Origin: an uncultured Pseudomonadota bacterium
GTDB taxonomy: Bacteria; Pseudomonadota; Gammaproteobacteria; Burkholderiales; Burkholderiaceae_C
DNA length: 64,000 nt
Direction: 5' to 3'
NCBI GenBank assembly: GCA_945952465.1
Contig: CAMFIB010000003.1
Coordinates: forward strand, 124,001 to 188,000
Positions 44,746-56,012 of this stretch are shown piece after piece. Position 1 is the stretch's first letter. Each line of letters begins with the position of its first letter. A program made the position numbers and the translations under genes. The notes below the pieces were generated by a model that was not told the DNA's origin, did not search any database, and saw only the letters and a list, made by a program, of their open reading frames with translations.

Positions 44746-45330
44746 GTGTCGGTTCTGTTGCTGGCGGGCAGCCCTTCCGAGCGTTCGCGCTCGGCGGTGC
44801 TCCTCGACGCGGTGAGCGACCAGCTCCATGCGCGGCATCTGCCGGTGGAGCGGCTGCTGATCCGCGACCTGTCGCCGCAGGCGCTGGTGCTGGCCGACGC
44901 CTCCCACCGCAGCATCGCGCTGGCGATCGACCAGGTGGCCCGCGCGCAGGCGGTGGTGATCGCCACGCCGGTCTACAAGGCGGCCTACAGCGGCGTGCTG
45001 AAGGTCTTTCTCGACCTGCTGCCGCAGACCGCCCTGAAAGGCAAGGTGGTGTTGCCGCTGGCCACCGGCGGCAGCCCCAACCACATGCTGGCGCTGGACT
45101 ACGCGCTGCGGCCGGTGCTGCAGTCGCTGGCGGCGCGGCACATTCTGCCGGGTGTGTACGCCACCGAGGCGCAGGTCAACGTGCTGCCCGAAGGGGCCTG
45201 GCAACTGGCGCCCGAATTGCAGGACCGCATCGACGAAGCGGTCACCACCCTGTGTTTCGAAAGTTTCCGGCCGCCGGCCACCACGGGCTTCGAGCCGGTG
45301 CCGTTCTCGCGGGTGCGATGTAGCGTTTAG
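44746..45330 (+). CDS. ssuE: NADPH-dependent FMN reductase of the sulfonate system
   Basis: 194 residues with a GTG start, 14 bases after the binding-protein gene. It supplies reduced FMN to the monooxygenase SsuD. Family features: LAGSPSERSRSAVLLDAV (phosphate-binding loop), VVIATPVYKAAYSGVLKVFLD and the C-terminal half LATGGSPNHMLALDYALRP. The Tyr insertion that causes flavin binding by pi-helix in SsuE may be in the APVY/TPVYK area, as in known members. Ribosome-binding site GAAGGG is near. Confidence 0.92.
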   Translation: MSVLLLAGSPSERSRSAVLLDAVSDQLHARHLPVERLLIRDLSPQALVLADASHRSIALAIDQVARAQAVVIATPVYKAAYSGVLKVFLDLLPQTALKGKVVLPLATGGSPNHMLALDYALRPVLQSLAARHILPGVYATEAQVNVLPEGAWQLAPELQDRIDEAVTTLCFESFRPPATTGFEPVPFSRVRCSV

Positions 45331-45454
45331 CGCCGCCCACCACCGGTCTGGCGGCGCCGCGGACCCCTCGCCCTTTCACCGTTGTTTCGATTCACCCCGC
45401 GCGCGGGTGCTGGCCGAAGGCTTGCCCGCGCCGCCCCTTCAGGAGCCGTTGACC

Positions 45455-46510
45455 ATGTCCCAATCCTTCCATCCCCCCTTCGACCAGCGCGCCGACGCCG
45501 TTCGCGCGCCGCACTGGTGGCACCGCCTGCGCAACGTGTCGGTCAGCTTCGTGCTGCTGGCGGCCTTCGTGCTGATCGGCGCCTTTCTGTGGTCGGGCGC
45601 GGTGCACGCGCAGGGCAACGCCAAGGAGCTGCGCATCGGCTACCAGAAGGCCGGCAGCCTGTTCGTGCTGCTGAAGTCGCAGGGCACGCTGGAAAAGAAG
45701 CTGGCGCCGCTGGGCGTGAGTGTGAAATGGGTGGAGTTCCCGGCCGGCCCGCAGCTGCTGGAAGGCCTGAACGTCGGCTCCATCGACGTGGGCTACACCG
45801 GCGAGGCGCCGCCCATCTTCGCGCAGGCCGCCGGCGCCAAATTTGCCTACATCGGCTACGACCCGGCCTCGCCGGAAGCCGAGGCGCTGGTCGTGCCCAA
45901 GGGTTCCGGCCTGAAGTCGGTGGCCGACCTGAAGGGCAAAAAGATCGCGCTGAACAAGGGCTCCAACGTCCACTTCTTCCTGGTCAAGCTGCTGGAGAAG
46001 AACGGCCTGAAATACAGCGACGTTCAGCCGGTCTTCCTGGCGCCGGCCGATGCCCGCGCCGCGTTCGAGAAGGGCGCGGTCGATGCCTGGGTGATCTGGG
46101 ACCCGTTCCTGGCCGCCGCCGAAAAACAGGTGGGCGCCCGCATCCTGGCGGATGCCAAGGGCGTGGTGCCGAACTACGCGTTCTACCTCGCCGAGCGCGG
46201 CTATGTGGAGCGCCACGCCGACGTGGTGAAGGCGCTGTTCGAGGAGCTGGTGTCGCAGGGCCGCTACCTGAAAGACCAGCCGGCCAAGGCCGCCGCCACC
46301 ATTGCGCCGCTGCAGGGCTTGTCGGCCGACGTGGTCGAGCTGAACCTGCGCCGCTACAAGTACTCGGTGGCGCCGCTGACCGACGAGGTGGTGACGCAGC
46401 AGCAGAAGATCGCCGACACCTTCGCCGAGCTGAAGCTGATTCCCAAGCCCATCGTGGTGCGCGACGCGGCGCTGCTGAAGCCGCTCGGCCCCACCGTCGC
46501 GGAGAAGTGA
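45455..46510 (+). CDS. ssuA: Sulfonate ABC transporter substrate-binding protein 1
   Basis: 351 residues. The N-terminal 50 residues include a long polar lead and a transmembrane signal (VSFVLLAAFVLIGAFLWSGA, then VHAQG), unusually long for a secreted protein. The mature core starts ELRIGYQKAGSLFVLL, with [20 protein letters not shown] and GEAPPIFAQAAGA, the pattern of SsuA/NitT-TauT binding proteins for aliphatic sulfonates. A second gene of the same family follows after one base. The start at 45455 follows AGGAG by ten bases. Confidence 0.92.
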   Translation: MSQSFHPPFDQRADAVRAPHWWHRLRNVSVSFVLLAAFVLIGAFLWSGAVHAQGNAKELRIGYQKAGSLFVLLKSQGTLEKKLAPLGVSVKWVEFPAGPQLLEGLNVGSIDVGYTGEAPPIFAQAAGAKFAYIGYDPASPEAEALVVPKGSGLKSVADLKGKKIALNKGSNVHFFLVKLLEKNGLKYSDVQPVFLAPADARAAFEKGAVDAWVIWDPFLAAAEKQVGARILADAKGVVPNYAFYLAERGYVERHADVVKALFEELVSQGRYLKDQPAKAAATIAPLQGLSADVVELNLRRYKYSVAPLTDEVVTQQQKIADTFAELKLIPKPIVVRDAALLKPLGPTVAEK

Positions 46511-46511
46511 G

Positions 46512-47567
46512 ATGCGTGCGGTGAACCTGTTCCGCCGCCGCCTGCTGAAGATCGCCGGCGTCACCGCCAGCGCATGGGGCCTGGCGCCCGCGCTGCGCGC
46601 GCAGACGCCGCCGCCGGGTGACGCGCCACCGCAAGCCCCGCAGTTGCCGCAGCTTCGGATTGGCTACCAGAAGTCGTCGGCCAACCTCGTGATCGCCAAG
46701 CAACTGGGTTGGCTGGAAAAGCGTTTTCCCAACAGCAAGGTGACCTGGCACGAGTTTCCGGCCGGCCCCCAGTTGCTGGAGGCGCTGGCCGTGGGCAGCC
46801 TGGAGATCGGCATGACGGGCGACACGCCGCCGGTGTTCGCGCAGGCCGCTGGCAAGGATCTGGTCTACGTCGGCGCCGAGCCGCCCAAGCCCGACAGCTC
46901 CGCCATCCTGGTACTGAAGGACTCGCCGCTGAAAACGCTGGCCGACCTGAAGGGCCGGCGCATCGCGCTGCAGAAAGGCTCCAGCGCGCACTACCTGCTG
47001 GTGCGCGCGCTGGAAAAAGCCAACCTGAAGTGGAGCGACATCGAGCCGGTTTACCTCATTCCGGCCGACGCGCGCGCCGCCTTCGAGCGCCGCAGCGTGG
47101 ACGCCTGGGCCGTCTGGGACCCGTTCTATGCGGCCACCGAACTGGCCATTTCGCCGCGCGTGCTGGCCAGCGGCCGCGGCCTCACCAGCAACAACTCGTT
47201 CTACCTCGCGGCCAAGAGCTTCGCGACCCGCCACGCCGACGCGGTGGCCGCCGTGTTCGACGAACTGAGCCGCGCCGACCGGCTGGTGCAGAGCGACCGC
47301 AAGCAGGCGATCAAGCTGGTCGCCGACTTCGCCGGGCTGGACGCCGGGGTGGTCGCGCTGTTCCTGAAGCGGCGCCCGGTGTCGCCGGTGGCGCCGCTCG
47401 ACGCCGCCACAGCGAAAGACCAGCAGCGGGTGGCCGACGCGTTTCACCAGCTCGGCCTGATTCCCAAGCCGGTCGTGGTGGCCGACATCGTCTGGCAACC
47501 GCCGGGCGCGTCGCGCCTCGCGCGGCCGGGCCCACCCGCCCAAGCTCCCAAGCAGGAAACCACATGA
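46512..47567 (+). CDS. ssuA: Sulfonate ABC transporter substrate-binding protein 2
   Basis: 351 residues. Homologue of the preceding protein but diverged: [17 protein letters not shown] is a possible Tat signal, then [38 protein letters not shown], and [14 protein letters not shown]. Same length as its neighbour and the same core architecture, so an old tandem duplication with likely different ligand ranges. The stop overlaps the ssuD start by four bases (ATGA). Confidence 0.92.
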   Translation: MRAVNLFRRRLLKIAGVTASAWGLAPALRAQTPPPGDAPPQAPQLPQLRIGYQKSSANLVIAKQLGWLEKRFPNSKVTWHEFPAGPQLLEALAVGSLEIGMTGDTPPVFAQAAGKDLVYVGAEPPKPDSSAILVLKDSPLKTLADLKGRRIALQKGSSAHYLLVRALEKANLKWSDIEPVYLIPADARAAFERRSVDAWAVWDPFYAATELAISPRVLASGRGLTSNNSFYLAAKSFATRHADAVAAVFDELSRADRLVQSDRKQAIKLVADFAGLDAGVVALFLKRRPVSPVAPLDAATAKDQQRVADAFHQLGLIPKPVVVADIVWQPPGASRLARPGPPAQAPKQETT

Positions 47568-48760
47568 CGCAAACCTCCTCCCACACGACCACGCCGGGCA
47601 ACGGCATTTTCTGGTTCATCCCCACACACGGCGACAGCCGCTACCTCGGCACCGCCGAGGGTGCGCGGGCGGTGGACCACGACTACCTGCAGCAGATTGC
47701 CCGGGCGGCCGACGTGCTGGGTTACGAGGGGGGGCTGATTCCCACCGGCCGTTCCTGCGAAGACCCGTGGGTGGCGGCTTCCACGCTGCTGCCGGTGACG
47801 AAAAGGCTCAAGTTCCTCGTCGCGGTGCGGCCCGGCCTGACCACGCCCACGCTGGCCGCGCGCATGGCCGCCACCTTCGACCGCCTCTCGGGTGGCCGGC
47901 TGCTGGTGAACTTGGTGACCGGCGGCGACACCGCCGAGCTGGAAGGCGACGGCCTGTTCCTCGACCATGCGGCGCGCTACGAGGCCTCGGCCGAATACAT
48001 CCGCGTCTGGCGCGAGGTGCTGGCCGCCAGCCACGAGAACAAGGCGATCGACTACGAGGGCAAACACATCCGCGTGAAGGGCGCCAAGGTGCTGTTCCCG
48101 CCGCTGCAGAAGCCGCATCCGCCGGTGTGGTTCGGCGGCTCTTCGGAAGCCGCGCACGAGCTGGCGGCCGAGCAGGTGGACAGCTATTTGAGCTGGGGCG
48201 AGCCGCCGGCCGCGGTGGCCGAGAAGATCGCCGACGTGCGCCGCCGCGCCGCCGCGCGCGGCCGCACGGTGAAGTTCGGCATCCGCCTGCACGTCATCGT
48301 GCGCGAGACCGACGCCGAGGCCTGGGCCGACGCCGAACGCCTCATCAGCCGGCTCGACGACAAGGTGGTGGCCATTGCCCAGCAGGCCTTCGCCAAGATG
48401 GATTCCGAAGGCCAGCGCCGCATGGCCGCGCTGCACAAGCAGGGCGGCTCGCGCGACCGCGCCTCGCTGGAGATTTCCCCCAACCTGTGGGCCGGCGTGG
48501 GCCTGGTGCGTGGCGGTGCCGGCACCGCGCTGGTGGGCGACGCCGCCACGGTGGCCGCGCGCATCGCCGAATACCGCGAAGCCGGTGTCGAGACCTTCAT
48601 CTTCTCCGGCTACCCGCACCTGGAGGAGTCGTACCGCTTTGCCGAGCTGGTGTTCCCCAAGCTGGGCATTGGCAACGACCGGCTGGCCGGCAACAGCCTG
48701 AACGGGCCGTTCGGCGAGACGGTGGCCAACAGCTACGTGCCGCGCGCGTCGCAGAGCTGA
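47564..48760 (+). CDS. ssuD: FMNH2-dependent alkanesulfonate monooxygenase
   Basis: 398 residues, slightly longer than the E. coli enzyme (381). It splits C2-C10 alkanesulfonates into aldehyde and sulfite using reduced flavin from SsuE. Bacterial luciferase-like barrel: [14 protein letters not shown] at the N-terminus, [16 protein letters not shown] with the conserved active-site Cys, [16 protein letters not shown], and phosphate-binding [17 protein letters not shown] and [19 protein letters not shown]. In an operon with the transport genes and reductase; the sulfite made would enter cysI. Confidence 0.96.
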   Translation: MTQTSSHTTTPGNGIFWFIPTHGDSRYLGTAEGARAVDHDYLQQIARAADVLGYEGGLIPTGRSCEDPWVAASTLLPVTKRLKFLVAVRPGLTTPTLAARMAATFDRLSGGRLLVNLVTGGDTAELEGDGLFLDHAARYEASAEYIRVWREVLAASHENKAIDYEGKHIRVKGAKVLFPPLQKPHPPVWFGGSSEAAHELAAEQVDSYLSWGEPPAAVAEKIADVRRRAAARGRTVKFGIRLHVIVRETDAEAWADAERLISRLDDKVVAIAQQAFAKMDSEGQRRMAALHKQGGSRDRASLEISPNLWAGVGLVRGGAGTALVGDAATVAARIAEYREAGVETFIFSGYPHLEESYRFAELVFPKLGIGNDRLAGNSLNGPFGETVANSYVPRASQS

Positions 48761-48769
48761 GGCCGCGCC

Positions 48770-49570
48770 ATGAGCACGATCACCGAAAGCCGCGCCGCGG
48801 CCCGGCTGGAACCGCTGCTGCCCTGGTTGGTGCCGGTGGCGCTGCTGGTGCTGTGGCAGGCCGCCGCGACGACCGGCTGGCTGTCGTCGCGCATCCTGCC
48901 GGCGCCGACCGAGGTGCTGAAGGCGAGCTGGACGCTGCTGCAGTCCGGCGAGCTGTGGACGCACGTGCACGTGAGCACCGTGCGGGCGCTGACCGGGCTG
49001 GCGATCGGCGGAGGCATCGGGCTGGTGCTGGGGCTGCTGACCGGCTCGGTGAAGGCGATCGAGACGCTGCTGGACTCCACCGTGCAGATGGTGCGCAACA
49101 TCCCGCCGCTGGCGCTGATTCCGCTGGTGATCCTGTGGTTCGGCATCGACGAGGCGGCGAAGATCTTCTTGATCGCGATCGCGGTGTTCTTCCCGATCTA
49201 CATCAACACCTTCCACGGCATCCGCAATGTGGACGCGGGGTTGATCGAAATGGCGCGCAGCTACGGCCTGAGCGGCTGGCAGCTCTACCGCCAGGTCATC
49301 CTGCCGGGTGCGCTGCCGTCCATCCTGGTGGGGCTGCGCTTCTCGCTCGGCTTCATGTGGGTGATCCTGATCGTCGCGGAAACGATTTCGGCGCAGTCGG
49401 GCATCGGCTACATGACGATGAACGCCCGCGAGTTTTTGCAAACCGACGTGGTGCTGGTCGGCATCCTGCTGTACGCGCTGCTCGGCAAGCTGGCCGACGT
49501 GCTGGCCCGCGGGCTGGAGCGTGTGTGGCTGCGCTGGCACCCCGGCTACCAGCCCCAGAAGGCGGGCTGA
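48770..49570 (+). CDS. ssuC: Sulfonate ABC transporter permease
   Basis: 266 residues with six predicted helices. It carries the EAA-loop characteristic of ABC importers: [21 protein letters not shown], then [17 protein letters not shown]. It pairs with SsuB. Starts 9 bases after ssuD and precedes ssuB by 11. Similar to SsuC of E. coli (263 residues). The single permease probably forms a homodimer serving both binding proteins. Confidence 0.95.
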   Translation: MSTITESRAAARLEPLLPWLVPVALLVLWQAAATTGWLSSRILPAPTEVLKASWTLLQSGELWTHVHVSTVRALTGLAIGGGIGLVLGLLTGSVKAIETLLDSTVQMVRNIPPLALIPLVILWFGIDEAAKIFLIAIAVFFPIYINTFHGIRNVDAGLIEMARSYGLSGWQLYRQVILPGALPSILVGLRFSLGFMWVILIVAETISAQSGIGYMTMNAREFLQTDVVLVGILLYALLGKLADVLARGLERVWLRWHPGYQPQKAG

Positions 49571-49581
49571 GGGAGAACCGC

Positions 49582-50478
49582 ATGAGCGCCACCATCCATT
49601 CCCTGCCGGTGCCCCCGTCCGGCGCGCTGCCCGGCCCGTCGCCGGTGGACCGGCTCAAGCGGCTGCGCGCCGCCTTCGAATCGCCCGCGCCGCCGCCCGA
49701 CGGCGTGCCGCTGGAACTGCACGGCGTGGTCAAGCGCTACGGCACGCGGCAGGTGCTCACGGACGTGAACCTGGCGGTGCAGCCGGGCGAGTTCGTCGCC
49801 ATCGTCGGCCGCAGCGGCTGCGGCAAGAGCACGCTGCTGCGCCTGCTGGCCGGGCTGGAGCCGGCCACAGAAGGCCGGCTCGACGCGGCCCAGCAGCCGA
49901 TCACCGGCACCCGCGAAGACCTGCGCATCATGTTCCAGGACGCGCGGCTGCTGCCGTGGAAGCGCGTCATCGACAACGTGGCGCTGGGCCTGCCGGCTCA
50001 CGAGCGCCCGCGTGCCGAAGAGGTGCTGGCGCAGGTTGGTTTGGCCGACCGCGCGGGCGACTGGCCGGCGCGCCTCTCGGGCGGGCAGCGGCAGCGGGTG
50101 GCGCTGGCCCGCGCGCTGGTGCACCGGCCGCGCCTGCTGCTGCTGGACGAACCGCTGGGCGCACTGGACGCGCTGACCCGCATCGAGATGCATGAGCTGA
50201 TCGGCGACCTGTGGCGGGCCCACGGCTTCACCGCGCTGCTGGTGACGCACGACGTGCAGGAAGCGGTGGCGTTGGCCGACCGGGTGGTGCTGATCGAGGA
50301 GGGCCGCATCGCGCTCGACGAGCTGGTGGCGCTGCCGCGCCCGCGTTCGCGCGGCGACGCCGCCTTTGCCGCGCTGGAGAAACGCATCCTGGACCGCGTG
50401 CTGCGCGTGGCCGGAACCGAACCCGAACCCTTCGCCTGGGTGCAGCCGCCGGCGCATGTGCTGCGCTGGGCGATCTGA
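49582..50478 (+). CDS. ssuB: Sulfonate ABC transporter ATP-binding protein
   Basis: 298 residues. Walker [10 protein letters not shown] (about 81-89), signature [15 protein letters not shown], Walker [13 protein letters not shown], and the switch His in [14 protein letters not shown]. An N-terminal extension of about 45 residues rich in Pro is not shared with all SsuB proteins. It energises sulfonate import with SsuC. Directly follows ssuC, ribosome-binding site GGGAGA present. Confidence 0.95.
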   Translation: MSATIHSLPVPPSGALPGPSPVDRLKRLRAAFESPAPPPDGVPLELHGVVKRYGTRQVLTDVNLAVQPGEFVAIVGRSGCGKSTLLRLLAGLEPATEGRLDAAQQPITGTREDLRIMFQDARLLPWKRVIDNVALGLPAHERPRAEEVLAQVGLADRAGDWPARLSGGQRQRVALARALVHRPRLLLLDEPLGALDALTRIEMHELIGDLWRAHGFTALLVTHDVQEAVALADRVVLIEEGRIALDELVALPRPRSRGDAAFAALEKRILDRVLRVAGTEPEPFAWVQPPAHVLRWAI

Positions 50479-50507
50479 GCCCCGTTTCAACGAACCCCCC
50501 GAACGAC

Positions 50508-51797
50508 ATGACCGACAAGACCACCTGGCAATTCGAGACCCGCTCCGTGCACGCGGGGCATTCGCCCGACCCGACGACCCGTGCCGTTGCGCCGCCGATC
50601 TACCAGACGGTGGCCTACGCGTTCGACAACGCGCAGCACGGTGCCGACCTGTTCGACCTGAAGGTGCCGGGCAACATCTACACCCGCATCATGAACCCGA
50701 CGCAGGACGTGCTGGAGCAGCGCGTGGCCTCGCTCGAAGGCGGCATCGCCGCGCTGGCGCTGGCCTCGGGGCAGGCGGCGGTGACCTATTCCATCCTCAC
50801 CATCGCGGAGGCGGGCGACAACATCGTCGCCAGCACCGCGCTCTACGGCGGTACCTACAACCTGTTCGCGCACACGCTGCCGCAGTACGGCATCACCGTG
50901 CGCTTCGCCGACCACCGCGACCCGGACAGCTTCGCGCCGCTGATCGACGAACGCACCAAGGCGGTGTTCGTGGAGTCGCTCGGCAACCCGCAGGGCAACG
51001 TGACCGACATCGCCCGCCTCGCCAGCATCGCGCACGACCACGGCGTGCCGCTGATCGTCGACAACACGGTGCCCACGCCTTATTTGAGCCGGCCGATCGA
51101 GCACGGCGCCGACATCGTGGTGCAGTCGCTGACCAAGTACCTTGGCGGCCACGGCACCAGCCTGGGCGGCGCCATCATCGACAGCGGCAAGTTCCCGTGG
51201 GCCGGCCACAAGGAACGCTTCAAGCGCCTGAACGAACCCGACGTGAGCTACCACGGCGTGGTCTACACCGAAGCGCTGGGCCCGGCGGCCTACATCGGCC
51301 GCGCACGCGTGGTGCCGTTGCGCAACACCGGCGCGGCGATCTCGCCGTTCAACGCTTTTTTGATCCTGCAGGGCATCGAGACGCTGGGCCTGCGCATGGA
51401 CCGCATCAACGACAACGCGCTGGCCATCGCGCAGCACCTGCAGCGCCACCCCAAGGTGCAATGGGTCAACTACGCCGGCCTGCCGGACCACCCGGAACAC
51501 GCGCTGGTGCAGAAGTATCTGTCGGGCAAGGCCTCGGGCCTGCTCACGTTCGGGCTGGCCGGCGGCCGCGAGGCCGGCGCGCGCTTTCTCGACGCGCTGA
51601 AGCTGTTCACGCGGTTGGTCAACATCGGCGACGTGCGCTCGCTGGCCACGCACCCGGCCTCGACCACGCACCGCCAGCTCTCGCCGCAGGAGCTGGCGCG
51701 CGCTGGCGTTGGCGAAGACACGGTGCGGCTGTCCATCGGCATCGAACACGTGACCGACCTGCGCAACGACCTCGACCAGGCGCTGGCTGCGGTCTGA
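50508..51797 (+). CDS. metY: O-acetylhomoserine sulfhydrylase (PLP enzyme)
   Basis: 429 residues. A Cys/Met-metabolism PLP-dependent enzyme that forms homocysteine from O-acetylhomoserine and sulfide, so it uses the sulfide made from scavenged sulfonate. Motifs: [20 protein letters not shown], then [15 protein letters not shown], and the PLP Lys in [19 protein letters not shown] (Lys about residue 209). Long insertions typical of the MetY subgroup are present. Its 429 residues also fit O-acetylserine or cystathionine gamma-type enzymes, but the overall pattern favours MetY. Transcribed with ssu genes. Confidence 0.93.
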   Translation: MTDKTTWQFETRSVHAGHSPDPTTRAVAPPIYQTVAYAFDNAQHGADLFDLKVPGNIYTRIMNPTQDVLEQRVASLEGGIAALALASGQAAVTYSILTIAEAGDNIVASTALYGGTYNLFAHTLPQYGITVRFADHRDPDSFAPLIDERTKAVFVESLGNPQGNVTDIARLASIAHDHGVPLIVDNTVPTPYLSRPIEHGADIVVQSLTKYLGGHGTSLGGAIIDSGKFPWAGHKERFKRLNEPDVSYHGVVYTEALGPAAYIGRARVVPLRNTGAAISPFNAFLILQGIETLGLRMDRINDNALAIAQHLQRHPKVQWVNYAGLPDHPEHALVQKYLSGKASGLLTFGLAGGREAGARFLDALKLFTRLVNIGDVRSLATHPASTTHRQLSPQELARAGVGEDTVRLSIGIEHVTDLRNDLDQALAAV

Positions 51798-51840
51798 GCC
51801 CCTTCATTTTTTCAACCACAACCACAAAGGAAAACAAGCC

Positions 51841-52056
51841 ATGTCCATCCAGGCCATCAACGTGCGCAACCAGTTCAAGGGCAAGGTCCGCGAGATCGTG
51901 CGCGGCGACGTCGTCTCGGAAGTCGATGTCGAAACACCCTGGGGCATCGTCACCTCGGTCATCACCACGCGTTCGGTCGTCGAGCTGAACCTGCAGGTTG
52001 GCAGCGAGGTGGTGGCGCTGGTCAAGTCCACGGAGGTGTCGATCGCCAAGCTGTAA
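51841..52056 (+). CDS. Mop-type molybdopterin/molybdate-binding small protein
   Basis: 71 residues that form a single TOBE/Mop domain: the conserved start ISVRNQFKGK-like INVRNQFKGKVREIVRG, then DVVSEVDVETPWGIVTSVIT, and the final LKVGSEVVALVKSTEV-like end. Mop proteins bind molybdate or oxyanions (six or more subunits per ring). In a sulfur-scavenging locus it could buffer molybdate, or bind another oxyanion such as sulfate; this is uncertain. AAAGGA is found close upstream. Confidence 0.88.
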   Translation: MSIQAINVRNQFKGKVREIVRGDVVSEVDVETPWGIVTSVITTRSVVELNLQVGSEVVALVKSTEVSIAKL

Positions 52057-52153
52057 GGCGACCCGCACCCCAGGGGCCGGTGTGTGCGGCGCTTCGGCGC
52101 CGGAGAGGGGCCGGCCCTTGCTCCACGAAGCACCAGAAAGTAAAAACAACAAC

Positions 52154-53365
<1,212 letters not shown>

Positions 53366-53385
53366 CGGCAGGCGGCCTGCCGGCC

Positions 53386-53456
53386 GATTTTCAAGCCAAA
53401 CAGGCCTCAAGTCAGCGCCGGATGGTCATTGTTTGCTATACAAATGAAAGCAAGCA
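53386..53456 (+). repeat. Interspersed repeat, copy 7 (between convergent genes)
   Basis: GATTTTCAAGCCAAACAGGCC, then AAGTCAGCGCC, GGATGGTCATT and GTTTGCTATACAAATG, ending GAAAGCAAGC. Intergenic, between the sigma-54 activator and the convergent ABC ATPase. One of the most complete copies. Confidence 0.8.
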
Positions 53457-53465
53457 GATGCCAAA

Positions 53466-54290
53466 TCAGAGCGCGTATTGCCAATCAGAAAACTGAACCG
53501 GGCGCGACGGCTGGGCCGGTGACGGCTGCGGCGCCTCGCCGAATTCGGCGAGCACGTCGTTCTTGATCGCGATGAAGCTGGGCGACTGGCGGTCGCGCGA
53601 GCGCAGCAGCGGCACGTCGACGATGCGCTTGACGCGGCCGGGCCGTGGCTGCATCACCACCACCCGGTCGCCCAGATACACCGCTTCCTCCACGTCGTGC
53701 GTCACCAGCACCGCGGTGATGCCTTCGGCGCGCCAGATGCGCTCCAGCTCCTGCTGCAAATGGGCGCGGGTCTGCATGTCGAGCGCACCGAAGGGCTCGT
53801 CGAGCAGCAGCACCTCGGGCCGGTTCACCAGCGCGCGGGCGATCGCCACGCGCTGCGACATGCCGCCGGAGAGCTGGTGCGGGTACGCGTTCTCGAAGCC
53901 GGCCAGGCCCACCAGCTGGATGTGCTCGCGCACCGCCTTCTGTTTGGCCGCCTTGCCTTCCGGCGCGTTGAGCACGCCGACCGCCACGTTCTGTTCCACC
54001 GTGAGCCAGGGGAACAGCCGGTGTTCCTGGAACACGATGCCGCGGTCCAGGCTGGTGCCGACGACGCGCTGGCCGTCGATGTGGATCTCGCCCTGGGTGC
54101 CGTTCTCAAGCCCCACGATGAGGCGCAGCAGCGTCGATTTGCCGCAGCCGCTGGTGCCGACGATGCTGACGAATTCGCCGGCGCGGATGGACAGCGAAAT
54201 GTCGTCGAGCACCTGCAGCGGTTGGGGGCGGCCCGGCACGCGGTACTGCATGCCGAGGTGCTGGAGGTCTAGGGTTCCGGCGCGGGTCAT
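53466..54290 (-). CDS. ABC transporter ATP-binding protein (second sulfonate/taurine-type system)
   Basis: 274 residues from the ATG at 54290. Walker A GTSGCGKST, signature LSGGMSQRVAIARAL and Walker B VLLLDEPFGALD are typical of the NitT/TauT family of nitrate, taurine and sulfonate importers, including the C-terminal part QPRPGRVKRIVDVPL. It is the last gene of the minus-strand system of two permeases and a binding protein. Gene names such as tauB or ssuB cannot be chosen from sequence alone. Confidence 0.93.
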   Translation of the reverse strand: MTRAGTLDLQHLGMQYRVPGRPQPLQVLDDISLSIRAGEFVSIVGTSGCGKSTLLRLIVGLENGTQGEIHIDGQRVVGTSLDRGIVFQEHRLFPWLTVEQNVAVGVLNAPEGKAAKQKAVREHIQLVGLAGFENAYPHQLSGGMSQRVAIARALVNRPEVLLLDEPFGALDMQTRAHLQQELERIWRAEGITAVLVTHDVEEAVYLGDRVVVMQPRPGRVKRIVDVPLLRSRDRQSPSFIAIKNDVLAEFGEAPQPSPAQPSRPVQFSDWQYAL

Positions 54291-54321
54291 GGGAGAAAAG
54301 GTCCTTGCGAAAAATGGAAGA

Positions 54322-55113
54322 TCAGTTGCCGGCGTGCTGCCACGGCATGGCCCGCCGTTCCAGCCACGCCGCGCCACGGTTCAGCGCGGTGCCCACCAGG
54401 CCGACGGCCAGCATGCCGACGACGATGAGTTCGATGTTGAAGGCCGCGCGGCCCTTGATGATGATGTTGCCCAGCCCGTTGCCCCAGTTGGCCAGCAGGA
54501 ACTCGGCGCCGATCGTGGCCACCCAGGCGTACACCAGGCCCAGCGTCAGGCCGGTGGCGATGCGCGGCGCGGCGGCCGGCAGCACCAGGCGGAACAGCCG
54601 CTGTGTGCGGGTGAACCGAAAGACCTTGCCCACCTCGACGTGCGGCAGGCCGATGCCGCGCACCCCTTCGATGGTGCCCAGCGTGACCGGGTACAGCGTC
54701 GACAGCGCGATGAAGATGGCCTTGGACAGCTCGCCGTAGCCGAACCAGGTCGACAGCAGCGGCAGCCACGCGAACAGCGAGATCTGCCGCAGCGTGTGGA
54801 AGCTGGGGCCGGCAAAGCGGTCTGCCCCGCGCGACATGCCCAGCAGGCAGCCCAGCGCGATGCCGCCGAGCGCGCCGGTCACGAAGCCGGCGGCCAGCCG
54901 GCCCACGCTGAACAGCGCGCCCTGCCAGAACAGCGGGTCGGCCAGCGTGGTGCCGGCCACCTCCAGCACCTGCGACGGCGGCACGATCAGCTTGGTGTTG
55001 ACCCAGTGGCGGTCTGTGACCAGCCACCACAGCGCGGCCAGCGCCAGCGGCAGCACGAGGCCGCGCAGGTCGATGCGGCGGGACGATGAAGCAGCAGTAA
55101 CGGTATCGGACAT
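54322..55113 (-). CDS. ABC transporter permease A (NitT/TauT type)
   Basis: 263 residues, six predicted helices. EAA-type loop is EVGKVFRFTRTQRLFRLVLPAA, followed by PRIATGLTLGLVYAWVATIG. Shares the family's N-terminal LVLPLALAALWWLV. Eight bases separate it from the paralogous permease upstream; having two permeases suggests a heterodimer. Start ATG at 55113. Confidence 0.93.
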   Translation of the reverse strand: MSDTVTAASSSRRIDLRGLVLPLALAALWWLVTDRHWVNTKLIVPPSQVLEVAGTTLADPLFWQGALFSVGRLAAGFVTGALGGIALGCLLGMSRGADRFAGPSFHTLRQISLFAWLPLLSTWFGYGELSKAIFIALSTLYPVTLGTIEGVRGIGLPHVEVGKVFRFTRTQRLFRLVLPAAAPRIATGLTLGLVYAWVATIGAEFLLANWGNGLGNIIIKGRAAFNIELIVVGMLAVGLVGTALNRGAAWLERRAMPWQHAGN

Positions 55114-55121
55114 GGCGGGTC

Positions 55122-55991
55122 TCAGAAAGCGCGGCGGCGCCAGCCCTGCAGGCGGGATTCGGCCAGCCGCAGCAGCAGGTCGATGCCGACACCCACGGTG
55201 GCGATGACGGCCATGCCGGCGAGGATGAGGTCGGGCTGCGCGAGCTGGCGGCCCCAGACGATGAGGTAGCCGATGCCTTCGCTCGACGCCAGCAGCTCGA
55301 CGAACACCAGCGACAGCCAAGCCTGCATCACCGCCTGCCGCAGCCCGGTGAACAGGCTGGGCGCGGCGGCCGGCAGCACCACGCGCAGGATGGCCTGCGC
55401 CGGCGTGAAGCGGAAGACCCGCGACACCTCCACCCAGGCCACCGGAATCTGCGCGATGCCGTGCAGCGTGTTCAGCGTGACAGGCACCAGCACCGCGATG
55501 GAGATGGCCGTGATCTTCAGCGCCTCGTCGATGCCGGCAAAGATGATCAGCAGCGGAATCCAGCCCAGCACCGGGAACTGCGCCGCCACGTTGAACGTGG
55601 GGTAGAGGTAGGCCCGCAGCGTGGGCCACAGGCCCATGCCAAAGCCCAGCACCAGGCCGCCACCGCCGCCGACCAGCAGGCCCCAGCCGACGCGCGAGGC
55701 GCTGTAGCCGAGGTGCTCCACCAGATCGCCCGAGCGCCACAGGTCGAGCAGGGTGTCCAGCACCAGCGCGGGCGGCGCCAGCAGTTGTTCTGGCACCCAG
55801 CGGCGCTCGGCCGCCAGCCACCACAGCGCCAGCACCAGCGCCGGCAGCACCAGCGCGCCAGCGGTGTGCAGCAGCAGGGCGGGCGCCTGCCGCAGCGCGG
55901 CGCTGCCGGCCCGGGCCAGCAGGGCCGGCCAGCGGCCCAGGTTTGGCGCCTGGGGCGCGAAGACGCGGGCGTCGTCGATCGAAGCGCTCAT
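55122..55991 (-). CDS. ABC transporter permease B (NitT/TauT type)
   Basis: 289 residues from the ATG at 55991. N-terminal cytosolic lead of about 40 residues, then at least six helices, with the EAA loop EVSRVFRFTPAQAILRVVLPAA nearly the same as in permease A, so the two are paralogues. It is longer at its N-terminus. Located between the binding protein gene (21 bases) and permease A (eight bases). Confidence 0.93.
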   Translation of the reverse strand: MSASIDDARVFAPQAPNLGRWPALLARAGSAALRQAPALLLHTAGALVLPALVLALWWLAAERRWVPEQLLAPPALVLDTLLDLWRSGDLVEHLGYSASRVGWGLLVGGGGGLVLGFGMGLWPTLRAYLYPTFNVAAQFPVLGWIPLLIIFAGIDEALKITAISIAVLVPVTLNTLHGIAQIPVAWVEVSRVFRFTPAQAILRVVLPAAAPSLFTGLRQAVMQAWLSLVFVELLASSEGIGYLIVWGRQLAQPDLILAGMAVIATVGVGIDLLLRLAESRLQGWRRRAF

Positions 55992-56012
55992 GGGCACCGT
56001 CCTTTCGTGGGT

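Noticed and set aside
46512-47567. Second SsuA-like gene as a recent duplication or assembly error
   Set aside because: The two proteins differ over most positions and have different signal sequences, so it is an old paralogue.
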